Source: Mortierella alpina (lineage: Eukaryota; Mortierellomycota; Mortierellomycetes; Mortierellales; Mortierellaceae). Taken from it: a DNA stretch of 64,000 nucleotides. The notes under the pieces were generated by a model. That model saw only the letters and a list, made by a program, of their open reading frames with translations. It was not told the origin of the DNA and did no database searches. Location: the NCBI GenBank assembly GCA_029449245.1, contig JANATF010000011.1, positions 1,550,001 to 1,614,000 on the forward strand. The letters run 5' to 3'. The stretch's first letter is position 1; the number at the start of each line of letters is the position of its first letter. The position numbers and the translations under genes are program-made. Below are positions 34,901-45,152 of the stretch, piece after piece.

Positions 34901-36437
34901 TCCTGTCGAACGATCCTCCAACGATATCCAATACGCGTTGGAAGTCTTTGGCCGTGCTCTCCTGATAGTTCTCGCGGTAGTGGTCAATGCAGACCCATCT
35001 GACATGCCCCTTGTCCGTGACTGTCCTATACAGATTACCCAACACCGTGTCTCCATCCTTGGCCTTCAGGAAGGTGGCTAACTTGCGTAGGTCTGCGCCT
35101 GCCAAAGCCTCCTTGTTTTTCATCTGTTGGGCGAACTCGTCATCAAAGTCGCCTTCGTCTGTAGAGACCTTGTCCATCCAATTGATGACAGGATCCATCA
35201 GGGACTCGATGTCCTTCAGTGCATTTAGACAATCAGGCGCTTGATCGAGAGCATCCGCGCGGACCAGGTGAGAAATGGCCGGTACAGCCACTCCTGCAAC
35301 AGAGATACCAATCTTGAGCATTTTCAGAATCGCGAGGACATGGGAGCCATACAACTGAAAGAACTCAGTAGGTCGCGCGATTTCGTATCCTTCATGCTTA
35401 GCGAAATGGATCTCCATGTTGCTATCAATTGACTGTGTGTGTTCCCCACACTCGCACAAGAAGTAGAGACGGAACATGTTGGAGAAGGGATCCATAGTCC
35501 GCCATTTGGAGAGATCTTGCGGAAGGACAACAAAGAGACGAGGGATCGGGTACTCGTGGAGCTCATACGTCTGAGTGAGCACTGCCCTGATACGATCTTG
35601 AAGTACAGCCAGCTGACCGAGGGCTCGAATCTGCAGCTGCCTTATCTCTTCATGGTGATAAAGGGCCAGCTGCTTCATCTCCTCTTGCCGATCAAGGGCT
35701 TCCTTTTGGAGCAGCTTCGTCTCGTGCTGTTGAGCCATAGAGTGGCTCTGCAGCTGATTGAACTCATTCTGCTTGGCGTCAAAGTCCTCTTGCAACTTGA
35801 GCATACGGTCCATCTTGGCATCGAGCTTTTGGAGGTGGACCTGGCCATCAGTCGCCTGTGTCTTTTTGGACACCAGCTGCACAACCTGCCTGAAGGAGAG
35901 GGCGGTCTTGGGGGCCGCCTGGAGAGTGGTTGACGCAGTGCTTGCAAGATTGTCGCTGGTGGCCGCCTCTGCAGGTATTGAGGCGACTTGTAAAGCCTCG
36001 ACAACTGTGCTCTCGGTGAAGACCAGGCTTTCATCGGCAAGAGGATTGACACGAGGATTTGCGGTTGGAGCATCGACAGAAACCAGGTCGACAGCAAAGG
36101 ACGAAACAACCACATCTAGGACCATGTTGGGATGGTGTTTGATGCAGTGCGGAGTAATCCTATATCCACAGTTGACGCACCATGCTGGATAAGCCTGACA
36201 GTCATAGGTTATCTCGCTCCACAACAGCATTGAGTGTCAGATTTGACGTTACCTGTTTTGATCCGAATCTCTAAGCAACTTGACTACAGAGCTGCCATTG
36301 CGGAGATGCTGAATGCCTGGAAAGACCTGCTTGATATCCTCCCAGAAGATAACGTTCTGCCCATTGATGGTATCGACGTCAATGTTTTCGATATGAGCTG
36401 CTGAGCCAGCAACGCGAAACGATTGTGTCTCTCCCAT
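31905..36437 (-). CDS. Giant leucine-rich-repeat protein with split N-terminal module and coiled coil
   Basis: Two exons, 36437-36253 and 36159-31905, join in phase (intron 93 bases) to 1479 residues. Residues 1-95 form a compact module seen only after splicing: FRVAGSAAHIE, NVIFWEDIKQVFPGI, VVKLLRDSDQN, then RITPHCIKHHPNMVLDVVV. A Thr/Ala linker and a coiled coil follow (about 160-250, rich in QLQ, EEMKQL, HHEEIRQL). A middle part (about 270-600) carries YPIPRLFVVLP, FRLYFLCECGEHT, a hydrophobic stretch (ILKMLKIGISVAGVAVPAIS) and GHVRWVCIDHYRENYQ. No Walker A motif is present, so it is not a classical NLR. From about 615 to the end run about 30 repeats of 28 residues, pattern LxxLDLxxNxIGDDGAKAL, the ribonuclease-inhibitor type. 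Such repeats bind proteins. I recall this N-terminal layout from predicted Mortierella and Rhizophagus proteins, unchecked. A recognition or scaffold role is inference. Confidence 0.85.
31926..34500 (-). repeat. About 30 tandem 84-bp LRR-coding repeats
   Basis: Each 84-base unit codes one 28-residue leucine-rich repeat. Neighbouring units are nearly identical in DNA, including synonymous sites, so amplification or gene conversion is recent. One unit near 32400 has an extra glycine codon. Because every unit is a multiple of three with no stop on the opposite strand, long false open frames appear on the + strand. Confidence 0.95.
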
Positions 36438-37410
36438 TGCTATGTCTGCTTTGCTTTAGGGCTGTGACGAGAAGAATAAGATGTTGTGTGTAGAAGAATG
36501 AGAACGGTGCAAGTGGGGATATATGGAAGAGAGAAAAAGAAGCAATTAGCAGCGAAAGAAAACTTTTTACCATTTGCATGCGAAAGGGAAAGGGTAAGGT
36601 CCACCATGCACTCGGGAAGAAAACGGGAGAACATCTTGGTGCATTGATCGTGTAAAAATATTCTTTCCCGCACAATGCAAGCCCGCAGGGACTTTTCCTA
36701 ACGCTAAAGCAGCCGAGACCATAACAACGACACGCAGCCAGACTTCCTTCAACGCCGTGCATTAGAGGTCAACCAGCAAGCGCGTCATTTGAGCACGGGC
36801 AGCCTGATATGCTTGTTTGCGATCCTTAACACCTGCGCCGCCGAGGTGTCAGAATTCATGTTCGAGAATAATCCACCTCCTAGCATTACCAAGTGTGTCG
36901 TCGTTTGGTCGTTGGAAACGGATCAAGCTTGGGAGACGCTGAATGACCATGAGGCGCGCGCAGCTGACCTCTAGAATCTCAAGTGAAATGGGCTGAGATG
37001 AGCCAGGCTTGGGATCCGGAATGAGCAACATGAATTCCCTCCAACAGAATGCGTATGCTTGCTTTGAGGATGCATTGTCGGCCGAAAAGCAAGTTAGCGA
37101 GAATACCATAGCAATTGAGCGACAGCTGCGCACTTCTCTGGCATTGCTCAGCCTTCGCCTTCAGATGCACACACATCATACAACGCACGGTTCAGCAAAA
37201 AATGTTGTTTTTTCAGAGCACTGCATTGTGATTTTATTATACAAAACTGGTTCATTTCCGCCCAAGCAGATAATGGGACCATCTAAAGGCTGTTGGGAGG
37301 TTTGGAAGACGAGGCGAGGAATGGGTCTGGGCGAAAAAAGGACTATTGTACAATGGCGGGAGAAAGGGAAATCGAGAATACAATCTGAAAGAAAAAAGGA
37401 CGGACGCCTT
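36438..37410. other. Spacer between LRR gene (upstream side) and AAAP transporter 3' end
   Basis: Holds the promoter of the leftward LRR gene, where CT-rich sequence on the - strand is weak compared with other genes. No TATA box or further gene is clear. Confidence 0.4.
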
Positions 37411-38802
37411 TTAAGCGTTGTCAGAGTCAAAGCTCTTCTTGAGAGCCTTGATGGCGTCGATACTGCCAATGACAGCACTGATGACTCCAATGATCATGAT
37501 GATGGCGCACCAGGTGAGCTCATACCACTTCATCTGTCTCCAGCCGATGAGCTTGAAGTAGCACAGGATGGGGAGAACAAAGATCAAGGTGCAGTTGCCG
37601 AGAGCACCCAAGAGCGACAAAAAGTCACCAAAGTAGGGGACGGTGCAGGCAATACCTCCGCAAACGCCGACAACAACAAGGCGGGAAATCGTGCGCCAGA
37701 CAAACTCCATGGCCTTTCCGCGATGAGCCACGGTGATGTCGGTCAGACGCTCAAACTCCAAGGCGAATGAGGTCAACAGGATGGGAGCTGCGAGGATGAC
37801 GTGGATGATGATGACGATGGTTCCGATCTTGGTGAAGACATCCTTGGGCAAGTTATCAAGGATAGGAGACTTGGCGAGGTTACCATAGGTAATGTAACCG
37901 GGGATCGCGGTGGCGAGGTAGAGAATAGAGCATGTTGCGAGGGCTGCGGCGACGACGCGGTTCCAGCTTCTGGGGTATCTCATGGCCTCCTCGACGTGCA
38001 TGTAGACGACGTTACCGCCAAAGCAGATGGAGATCGAGGCAACAGTCGTGGGCAGATTGGCGAGGACGATGTTGTCGTGACCGACATTGGCATACTCCGG
38101 GTTGCTCAAGTCCATGACCGATCCACGCACTGCAACGGCGACCAAGACAACGGTGGCCAAAGCTCCAAAGACAGACATGACAGCAACCTCCCTGAGGGTC
38201 TTCATGGTGACAAAAGGAACAGCAACGACGGCGGCGCTGATCCAAATCCAGGCTTTGGTGCTGATGGCGTCATTGTGAACCAAGCCCTTGAGCTGCGTTC
38301 CCGAAAGAATGAGGTACATGATGGGGGCACCGAGGACGATGGACGAGTGGAAGAACCAGACGGCGATCAGGCCGGGCTTGCCAAAGGCATGGCGACCAAT
38401 CTCTTGGTAGGAAGAGAGGCGGTACTTGCCGTTGTAGTAGAGACACTTCATGAGCAGGATGGCCGTGTAGATGGACATGATCAAGGACAGCAGCAACACG
38501 CCGACTCCGATCCATCCACCCATCCTGAGCGCGTAAGGCAGACCAAGCGTTCCAGTGCCTGTGTGGAGTCAAAAAGAGGATGAGAGGTCAGATCAAAGGC
38601 CAGATCAAGGGGACTCTGCTGTTAAGACACGAAATAAGCTTTGGAGTGGTGGCGTTGCGTTACCTGCTACGACACAGACGACGTTGGCATAGGCCAAGAA
38701 GTTGGAGCCCTGCTCGGGCCGCTCGGCGAGGAGATCGACAATCGACTCTCTGTCGCTGTGGACGCTCGAGGCCTCGTAGATCTCGACGCTTTTCTTCTCC
38801 AT
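37411..38802 (-). CDS. Amino-acid transporter, AAAP family (Aa_trans)
   Basis: Exons 38802-38664 and 38558-37411 join in phase to 428 residues. The first exon codes an acidic cytosolic N-terminus (MEKKSVEIYEASSVHS) and starts helix 1 at FLAYANVVCVVAG; exon 2 continues TGTLGLPYALRMGGWIG, the classic first signature of AAAP carriers. About eleven helices follow. FGGNVVYMHVEEAM and MRYPRSWNRVV match the conserved middle, and LTSFALEFERL the later loop. These carriers move neutral amino acids with protons across the plasma or vacuolar membrane. The protein ends AIKALKKSFDSDNA with no long tail. Codon use is strongly C/G-ending and a TATA box sits at 39117-39124, which suggests high expression. 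Avt-type vacuolar location is possible but not shown. Confidence 0.9.
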
Positions 38803-41800
38803 GATTAGTGTGGGTGTAGGAGGGGTATTTGGAATCGGGCGAAGTGCAGAGGCTGTTGTGTATAGGATATGTATGCGCTGCGTGCAGGGATGGAGGGTGG
38901 ATGGGGTGGTGGTGCAGGAATGTGGAGAAGGAAGGGAAGATAGAAAGGGATTCGGAAGCAAGCTTAGCGCGGGCGGAGTCAGGAAGAGGATGGAGGTGCT
39001 TAGTCAACAGGGTTTGCCTCGGACGGGGCAAAGGGTATGAGAGGTGGAGCAGAGGACTGAGGGCAATGAGGAAAAGAGAGGAAAAAATCCGAGACCGGAG
39101 AAGGAATTGCAGGCCCTTTATATATCGCGGCCACGGCCTCTGGGCGGGCAGTTCCGCCTAGCGTATGTAGCATTGAATACGTAAGATTAATACGCTGCTC
39201 GCCTAGCAGGTTTTTGCTGCCACACCGCACTATATGCTACACTGTGCCCCCCTCCCTGCCCCTCTGTGAACCGCATAAGCTGCCTGACTGGACAAGACAA
39301 GGCACCCACGGTACGGCCCCGCCGCCTTACCCATCCTGACCGAGACACGCCCGGGTAATCAATTAACGTTTGCAATAACACCAACAGAGGACCCACGGAC
39401 GTCAACAAAGCTCTGGGCGATCTAAAGCGCCACTGCTCATCAACATCAACAACAGAGACACGAACCACCTCCTTGTTCTCTCCTACTGCTGCACTTGTAG
39501 CCTCAAAACACGCTGGAGCAAGTCATGTCAACCGCAGTTGGCCTCAGCTCTACCTCAAGACACCACGAGGAATGTGTGGAGCAGCTGAGATTTCTGTTAT
39601 CATGAGTAATATGACTAGGCCAAGGGTGCAGGCGGACTATAGAATGGAAAGGATCGCCCTTAGCACGCCGATTCAACTGAGCCAACACGAAAGCACTGTC
39701 GGTGGGGTTGGGCTGCGGGCAATTTGAGAAGCCGAGGGACAGGCAGCGGATACAATACGCGGGCTGAGAAGGAACGGCAAGAGGTCAAGGAGAGCGGATG
39801 TGGATCAGAAAGATACCAGGGCAGAACGGCTGAAAGAAATTTGCAGGCGGTTTACATACGCCAAAACAGTGTTGATCACCTCAACTACTATAATGCCGCA
39901 TATCTATTACTTCCCCCTCCCCCTTCTATGTGATCGTTCCTGACCAGAAGCATGGCTGCTCATGATGCAGGTGGGGATGGCAGCCTGTCTCTTCACTCCT
40001 CTTCTCTCTTGTTTATTTGGCCCCTTTGCAACGGTAATTGGTCCCGATTAATATGCTCTGTAATGATTAGGCACAGACTAATCGATGCTCTAAAGGAAGG
40101 CACCCGCTCTCTAGGCCATCCGTTGGGGGATCCACGCTAGATTGTTATATTGTTTATGTCAACTCAAATCGGCCCTTTTTCTGTTCCCCAGGAGTGGCAA
40201 TTAGCCATGCTCATACCCCGAGGCCATCATCAGGCCGTTTTTCTCTGAATGATCTCGTGTTCTGTCTGCACTTTGAGGCTTGATCGTAGGAGGAGGAGGA
40301 GCAGGGGTGTGATCAGTCTGTCAGCCAACCTGCCACGCAGTCAGTGCCGTAGGATTTTTTTTCATGTTTTTTGGTACTCGTACGTTATGGCACTTCCAAA
40401 CTCCGGCGCTTTTCTGTCATGAAGAGGACAGGAGGACAACCATCGCTCTCTATAGTATTGTTTTCTGGAATATATTTCTCCATACATACCCAAGAATAGA
40501 ATGCATTTATAATTACAGTGCGTACATACAGCCCGTACATCGATCCTTGCCTTCATCATCATCATCATTGCCATCATCCAGTGTACAAAAGAAGCAAGGA
40601 AGCAAGGAAAAAACAGAAAAAAAGGCCAAACAGCCAAACCCGGCCCTGAGAAGCCAGCCAATCGCTTTGCGCTCCATTCCCACAGAAAGGTGGCACTCCT
40701 AGCGAGTCTCACCCATTGCTCCTTTTCAAAGTCCTCTTGGCGGTCATGCTGCCATGGAACATCGATTCCCCAATCACCATTCCCGCTGCGTGCGGACTTT
40801 TTTTCTTTTGCTTCTTTTCAGCCAAAGCGTTCGCAATGCTTTGCTAGCGTGGTTAGCCATTTGGAGACATATCGTCCCCGGGGAGCCTTCATTAGTGTCC
40901 CCGTGGACCCCTCCTTGGCTCAACGGTCGGTAGCCCATTCGAAACCCGCTCTGGAGAAGCATGTGCTACAGTACATCTAACCCAAGCGATGGAACGATCT
41001 GTGGTTGGCTGAGGAGGCGATGGAGAAGCGCCATCTCTGTGCTGAACCGGCCGTTGCACTATGATCGATCACTTACGATCAGGGACCATGGTGGAGATTC
41101 AATCCTCTCCCCCTTTTTCTTGCCTTTTTTTTTCAAACCCTCGTGGACAATTGTTGCTTTTGCCCGCACTGATCCTGTAGTGCTCTTTCTCACCTTTTGC
41201 AGCAGCATCCAGAGCTTGTCGAAACATTTTTCTACTAGTTTACACCGCTCTAGTTCACGCGTTGTTGTTTTTGCTGCTTGCCTGCATTATGCTTTGGTTG
41301 TATTTGATTCTTCCCACGTTTGTTTGATGACATCTCACCGTTACTTGTCATCAAAAAACACATGGGTGTGCCACAGAAAGTAATAATCGATCTACGAAAA
41401 TGACAACAACTGAGCAAGGCCAAACCTCATATACTCTATTCCATTTTGTATCCTCACTGCCTCATTCACTCCCTAAGCAAACGGTCCATTAATACTATCA
41501 TGGTCCCTCCTCTAGTCATCCCTCCCATTCAATTGTTCTCCTGATCCATCTGAAGAACATATCTTTGGTCTCGTATAAGTAACGAGCAATATGGAACCTG
41601 TCAACCGGTCTTGCCTCCATTGGCAACTGTGCACTATACTCGTGATTGCAATCAACCTTCAAAACCTAATTCCACCCGAATGACATAGAAAGCACCAAAA
41701 TATAACACTTGTTTTGTTGTATCATGCTAGTATGTGCAGTAGTTTAGCCAAATAAAACCGCCTCGAACAGCTCATCGGCCGCATCGCCTTGCTGCGCTCC

Positions 41801-42162
41801 ACCCCAACGCGCTCTGATGAAGGGATATAAAAAGGAGGTTGCAAATAAGCCCGTTAACGAAAGCTCGAGAAATAAGCCCGTTAATGAGCCATGTCTCGCT
41901 TTCCTCCCCCACAAAGACACGCCGTGCCCTCTTTCTTACCTTAATCTGGAGGCATTCCGTAGGTTGGCGCAGCCTTGCATCCACATGGCCATCGAACCAA
42001 TCGATAATCACAAAGACCAAAAATGAGTACCAAGAGCCCATCCACCGAGATGGGACACGCGCGTAAAATTACGGCATGTGATCTGAAAGACATGAAGAAA
42101 GACATGAACCAGGCGTACAGTACTTTAGTCTATAGTCTACAATATAGAGCCCTTTTATATTT
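38803..42162. other. Long intergenic region upstream of AAAP gene
   Basis: Apart from the AAAP promoter (38803-39130) I find no supported gene in 3.4 kb. Notable points are a (ATC)n run at 40551-40567, a TATAAAAA word at 41827-41834, and a doubled AATAAGCCCGTTAA word at about 41845 and 41870. Open frames are short and lack domains. Confidence 0.45.
39117..39124 (-). promoter_or_regulatory. TATA box of the AAAP transporter gene
   Basis: On the - strand this reads TATATAAA followed by GGG. It lies about 315 bases before the ATG, leaving a leader of near 280 bases rich in CT on the coding strand. Confidence 0.5.
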
Positions 42163-43994
42163 TCATTGCAACGCGTGCTGCCACGCTTTTAGACAGAGCC
42201 GCTTCAATCCTGCATCCTCATCCCATTCGGAACGAAAGAAGTTCACGCTGAAATCGAGTCGGTCCCGATCGCCTATCTGCGGAGACGCCACGAGATTGGC
42301 CTTGCCGACCAGCTCCATTGCCCTGGCACACCAATCTCTAGAGCTAGGATCCGATCCTAAATCGTCCTGGATCGAGACCACTAGCCGACCGGACCATTGT
42401 ACCTCTAGCACATGGGCTAACACGAGGTCGATGGTCTCGAGATCCTCGGTTGAAACCATCCGGATACACCGCAGCCTTGCGAGCGAGAGTAATGCGTCTA
42501 GAATCGGTACCAAAAACCGCCGATTCATGTTGGTGTTGATCATCGTCACGGACTCGAGCGACCTCATCCGTGCAAAAACTTGAGCGTGTTCCTGCCACGT
42601 GCCCTCACGCCATGCTGGTTCACAAGGCTCGATCAGAGTGAGATGGACCAACTGCTCATAGTCTGCACGGATGACGGGAAAGATGATGTTAAAGCTGTTC
42701 CAGTACATAAACGTCGTCACTCTCGAGACCAAGTCCCGCATAACGCTGTCGGTTCCTCGATGCGTCGTCGGACTAACGACGTTGATGAGTCCTAGCTTCT
42801 TCAGGTTTGGCATGATGACTCTTCGCTGTGTCGGACGCGGCTGTTGTCCCGTGGATGCCTGGCTGTCCTCGCTTTGAAGGCTGCTGTAAACACTAGACGT
42901 CTCATCCGCAGGGCTCTGCTCCTCGTCGCTCTCGGATCCTGATGTCGACTCGGACGATCCAGGGCTGGAGATCTGGACAAAGCCGCCCCATACATGCTGC
43001 TCGCCCATTGGGTATATGTCGTCTGGGATCTCAATGGCCATGTCCTGAGACAAACTGAAGGTTTGCGTAGGCTTTTCGTTCCGCCAGAGAAGGAGCTCTT
43101 CCAGTACTACCAACTTCTGAAATGGTCTCCAGTCCCAGGTCTCGCTGTTGCCTTTGATCCGCCTCGCTTCAAACACGCGTAGCCAATGCAGCTTGCTCGC
43201 TAGACGATACACTGTATACGTCTGGATATCCTCGAGTCGAAGCACTGTCAGTCCTGCGAAACGATCCAGCTTCAGGGCATCAATCATGACCGGGGCGGCG
43301 ATTTCCCCAATCAAATTCAGCTCGCACAAGTTACTCCGTAGCAGTTTCGGTTGGATAAGCGAGTCCCAATGCTGTCGAAGGGATGTGTCGTGATTGAGTG
43401 TAACGCACTTCCACTACATGCATTGAAAGGTAGAGGAAGGTGGCAAAAGCAATTGTGCCGATATGTTAGTCCGAAAAGTGCTGTAACGCCGCTCTGCACA
43501 TATACACACACTCTGCAGGTCAGCACATCTTTACCAGGTATGGATCCTGAGCAACACTCCAGAGCCGTTTACAAGTGCTGGAGACTCTGCAAAGTGACTT
43601 TTGACAACGAATAAAGGCCAAGATCAAGACCAGTATCTCGTCGCTGACCTCGAGCAACTTGGACAATTGCACACAAGGCAAGCGCGTCGACACTGCTACG
43701 GTTCCCGACCTTCTCGTTGTCCTAGAGGTTTCCTTGTCCAACAGCCTGCAGCGGGGGCAATAGTAATAGTCGATTCCAGTTGAAAACTTTTTAGAAATCT
43801 TGACACACGGTCCATGCATCCAAGAGTCGCAGCCATCACAGCAAATCTAGATCGTGAAAGAATGCGAGCGAGGTGTGAGTTACTGTGTGCGACACTCCAT
43901 GTGTCCATAAGATGGTGAAGTGAGTGTCTCTTACCATGAATCCGACATCCTCGTCCGAACCGCAGACACATGGTGCTGGGGCTGAGGCATTCAT
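42163..43994 (-). CDS. PHD finger and F-box protein
   Basis: Exons 43994-43935, 43846-43535 and 43413-42163 give 540 residues. The ATG at 43994 lies 37 bases after a TATTTAAATA box. The PHD finger is split by the first intron: exon 1 gives PCVCGSDEDVGFM and exon 2 ICCDGCDSWMHGPC, then DYYYCPRC, a full C4HC3 set including the WMHGPC core. A basic linker leads to an F-box at about residues 78-122 (LLEVSDEILVLILAFI, then RVSSTCKRLWSVAQDPYL), which should bind Skp1 in an SCF ubiquitin ligase. The rest (about 130-540) has LRR-like segments (LCELNLIGEI, LTVLRLEDI, LKKLGLINVV, LVHLTLIEP, RLRCIRMVSTEDLE) and an acidic Ser-rich insert. PHD fingers read histone H3 tails, so the pair suggests chromatin-guided ubiquitination. 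KDM2 proteins share PHD, F-box and LRR, but no JmjC or CXXC part is visible here. Confidence 0.85.
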
Positions 43995-44030
43995 GCTGCA
44001 TCGCTTTGACAATCGCTCGTCCTTTGGCTG

Positions 44031-44040
44031 TATTTAAATA
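44031..44040 (-). promoter_or_regulatory. TATA box of the PHD/F-box gene
   Basis: The palindrome TATTTAAATA lies 37 bases before the ATG at 43994 on the - strand, which supports that ATG as the true start. Confidence 0.55.
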
Positions 44041-44511
44041 GGTGACAGAGGGAGAGGATAAACAAACCCCGCAAGGACTGAACGCAAAGAAAACCAAGTC
44101 CAAGGCAAAGGCAAAAATCGGTATTGGTGGTCGAGAAACTCGTGCGGCGTACTCATACACTCCCAACACCAAGCCTGCACCCATCAGGCTCTGCAATCTC
44201 CATCAAGGACGGGTATGATGCCCAGCCAAGTGGTCCATTACAGCACCGAGAACCAGTTACAGCCGCCAGTATTAGTCGCGCCACCGCAAAGACTGCCATG
44301 TCCCAGTTAGCTTAGGCTGAAAAGGGTGCTGACGGCTTGCTCAACATGGAGTCCGATGTCAGCAAGCTTTAGTTCCTACGCAGCAAGAACACTGTCACTC
44401 GGAGGAGTATAACTACTTACAGGACAGAGGAATAGACGCGAAGTGCGCGACATGAACGCACCATTTGATTTGGCTCAACCCTGTACACTGGCAGCCAAGA
44501 GAATGAGATAT

Positions 44512-44700
44512 CGAGGTTGTTAGTCCGCTGCCGAGGACGCCTGAGGGGGTGCCATTCGCATTCAGAGGGCAGCATTGCCTTGGGTCTGGCAGAGTCTAGT
44601 GCAGGGTTGACAAGAGAGACAGGAGAGTCTGGAGGCGTTTCCGTGACCTGGTTGGGGTTTATGGGCCGGCAGCACACAGCCAAGGGCAGAGACAGACACG
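44512..44700 (-). repeat. Dispersed repeat, copy A
   Basis: Aligns by eye with copy B about 271 bases further on: both begin ATCGA then a GTTAGTCCGCTGCCGA word, share CTAGTGCAGGG in the middle, a CCTGGTT word later, and end with GGCAGCACA. Its reverse complement matches copy C at 47.5 kb. Confidence 0.7.
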
Positions 44701-44782
44701 CGAGAAGCTCGCGTTGAACATATCTTCATATTGGCTCGAGCCAGTTCGCGAGCGGCAAACAGATCCAGAACGAGAGAGGGAT

Positions 44783-44965
44783 CGACGCTGTTAGTCCGCT
44801 GCCGACGGCTCCTGGGTGTGTGCCTTGCTCATTCAGAAGCGGCATTGCAAAGGTCAATGCACTTACTCTAGTGCAGGGCAGAGAAGAAAGAGAGGAAAGA
44901 AAGCCTGTCGGGGTTTCAATGGCCTGGTTCGTTTATGGTCTGGCAGCACATAGGACAGGGACTGA
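44783..44965 (-). repeat. Dispersed repeat, copy B
   Basis: Second, diverged copy in the same orientation as copy A. It ends TGGCAGCACATAGGACAGGG; the reverse of this matches the start of copy C (CAGCTCTGTCCTACAG). Confidence 0.7.
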
Positions 44966-45152
44966 GCTCGGGTCAGTACGATTCAGGAATTTTCGTGATA
45001 CACAAGGGATGTCCTTTATTGCTGCTATCATATTCTACATGGATTTACAGTACAGCTCTGTTGTTTATTGCCGAGAATGATGGTCCATCCCACGCCAACG
45101 GCACTGGGAAAGTGGTGTGAATGCTGCATGTTTAATGATGACCCCAAGGAGC

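Larger units (their letters stand above)
43995..45152. other. Intergenic region between PHD/F-box promoter and ABHD12 3' end
   Basis: Dominated by two diverged copies of a dispersed repeat (44512-44700 and 44783-44965) described separately. No gene is supported. Confidence 0.5.

Noticed and set aside
36160-36252. Alternative splice of the LRR gene with a 36-base intron (acceptor near 36217)
   Set aside because: It also keeps frame, but is very short for a fungal intron; the 93-base intron ending ATATAG joins RDSDQN to RITPHCIKHHP, which fits the remembered module better.
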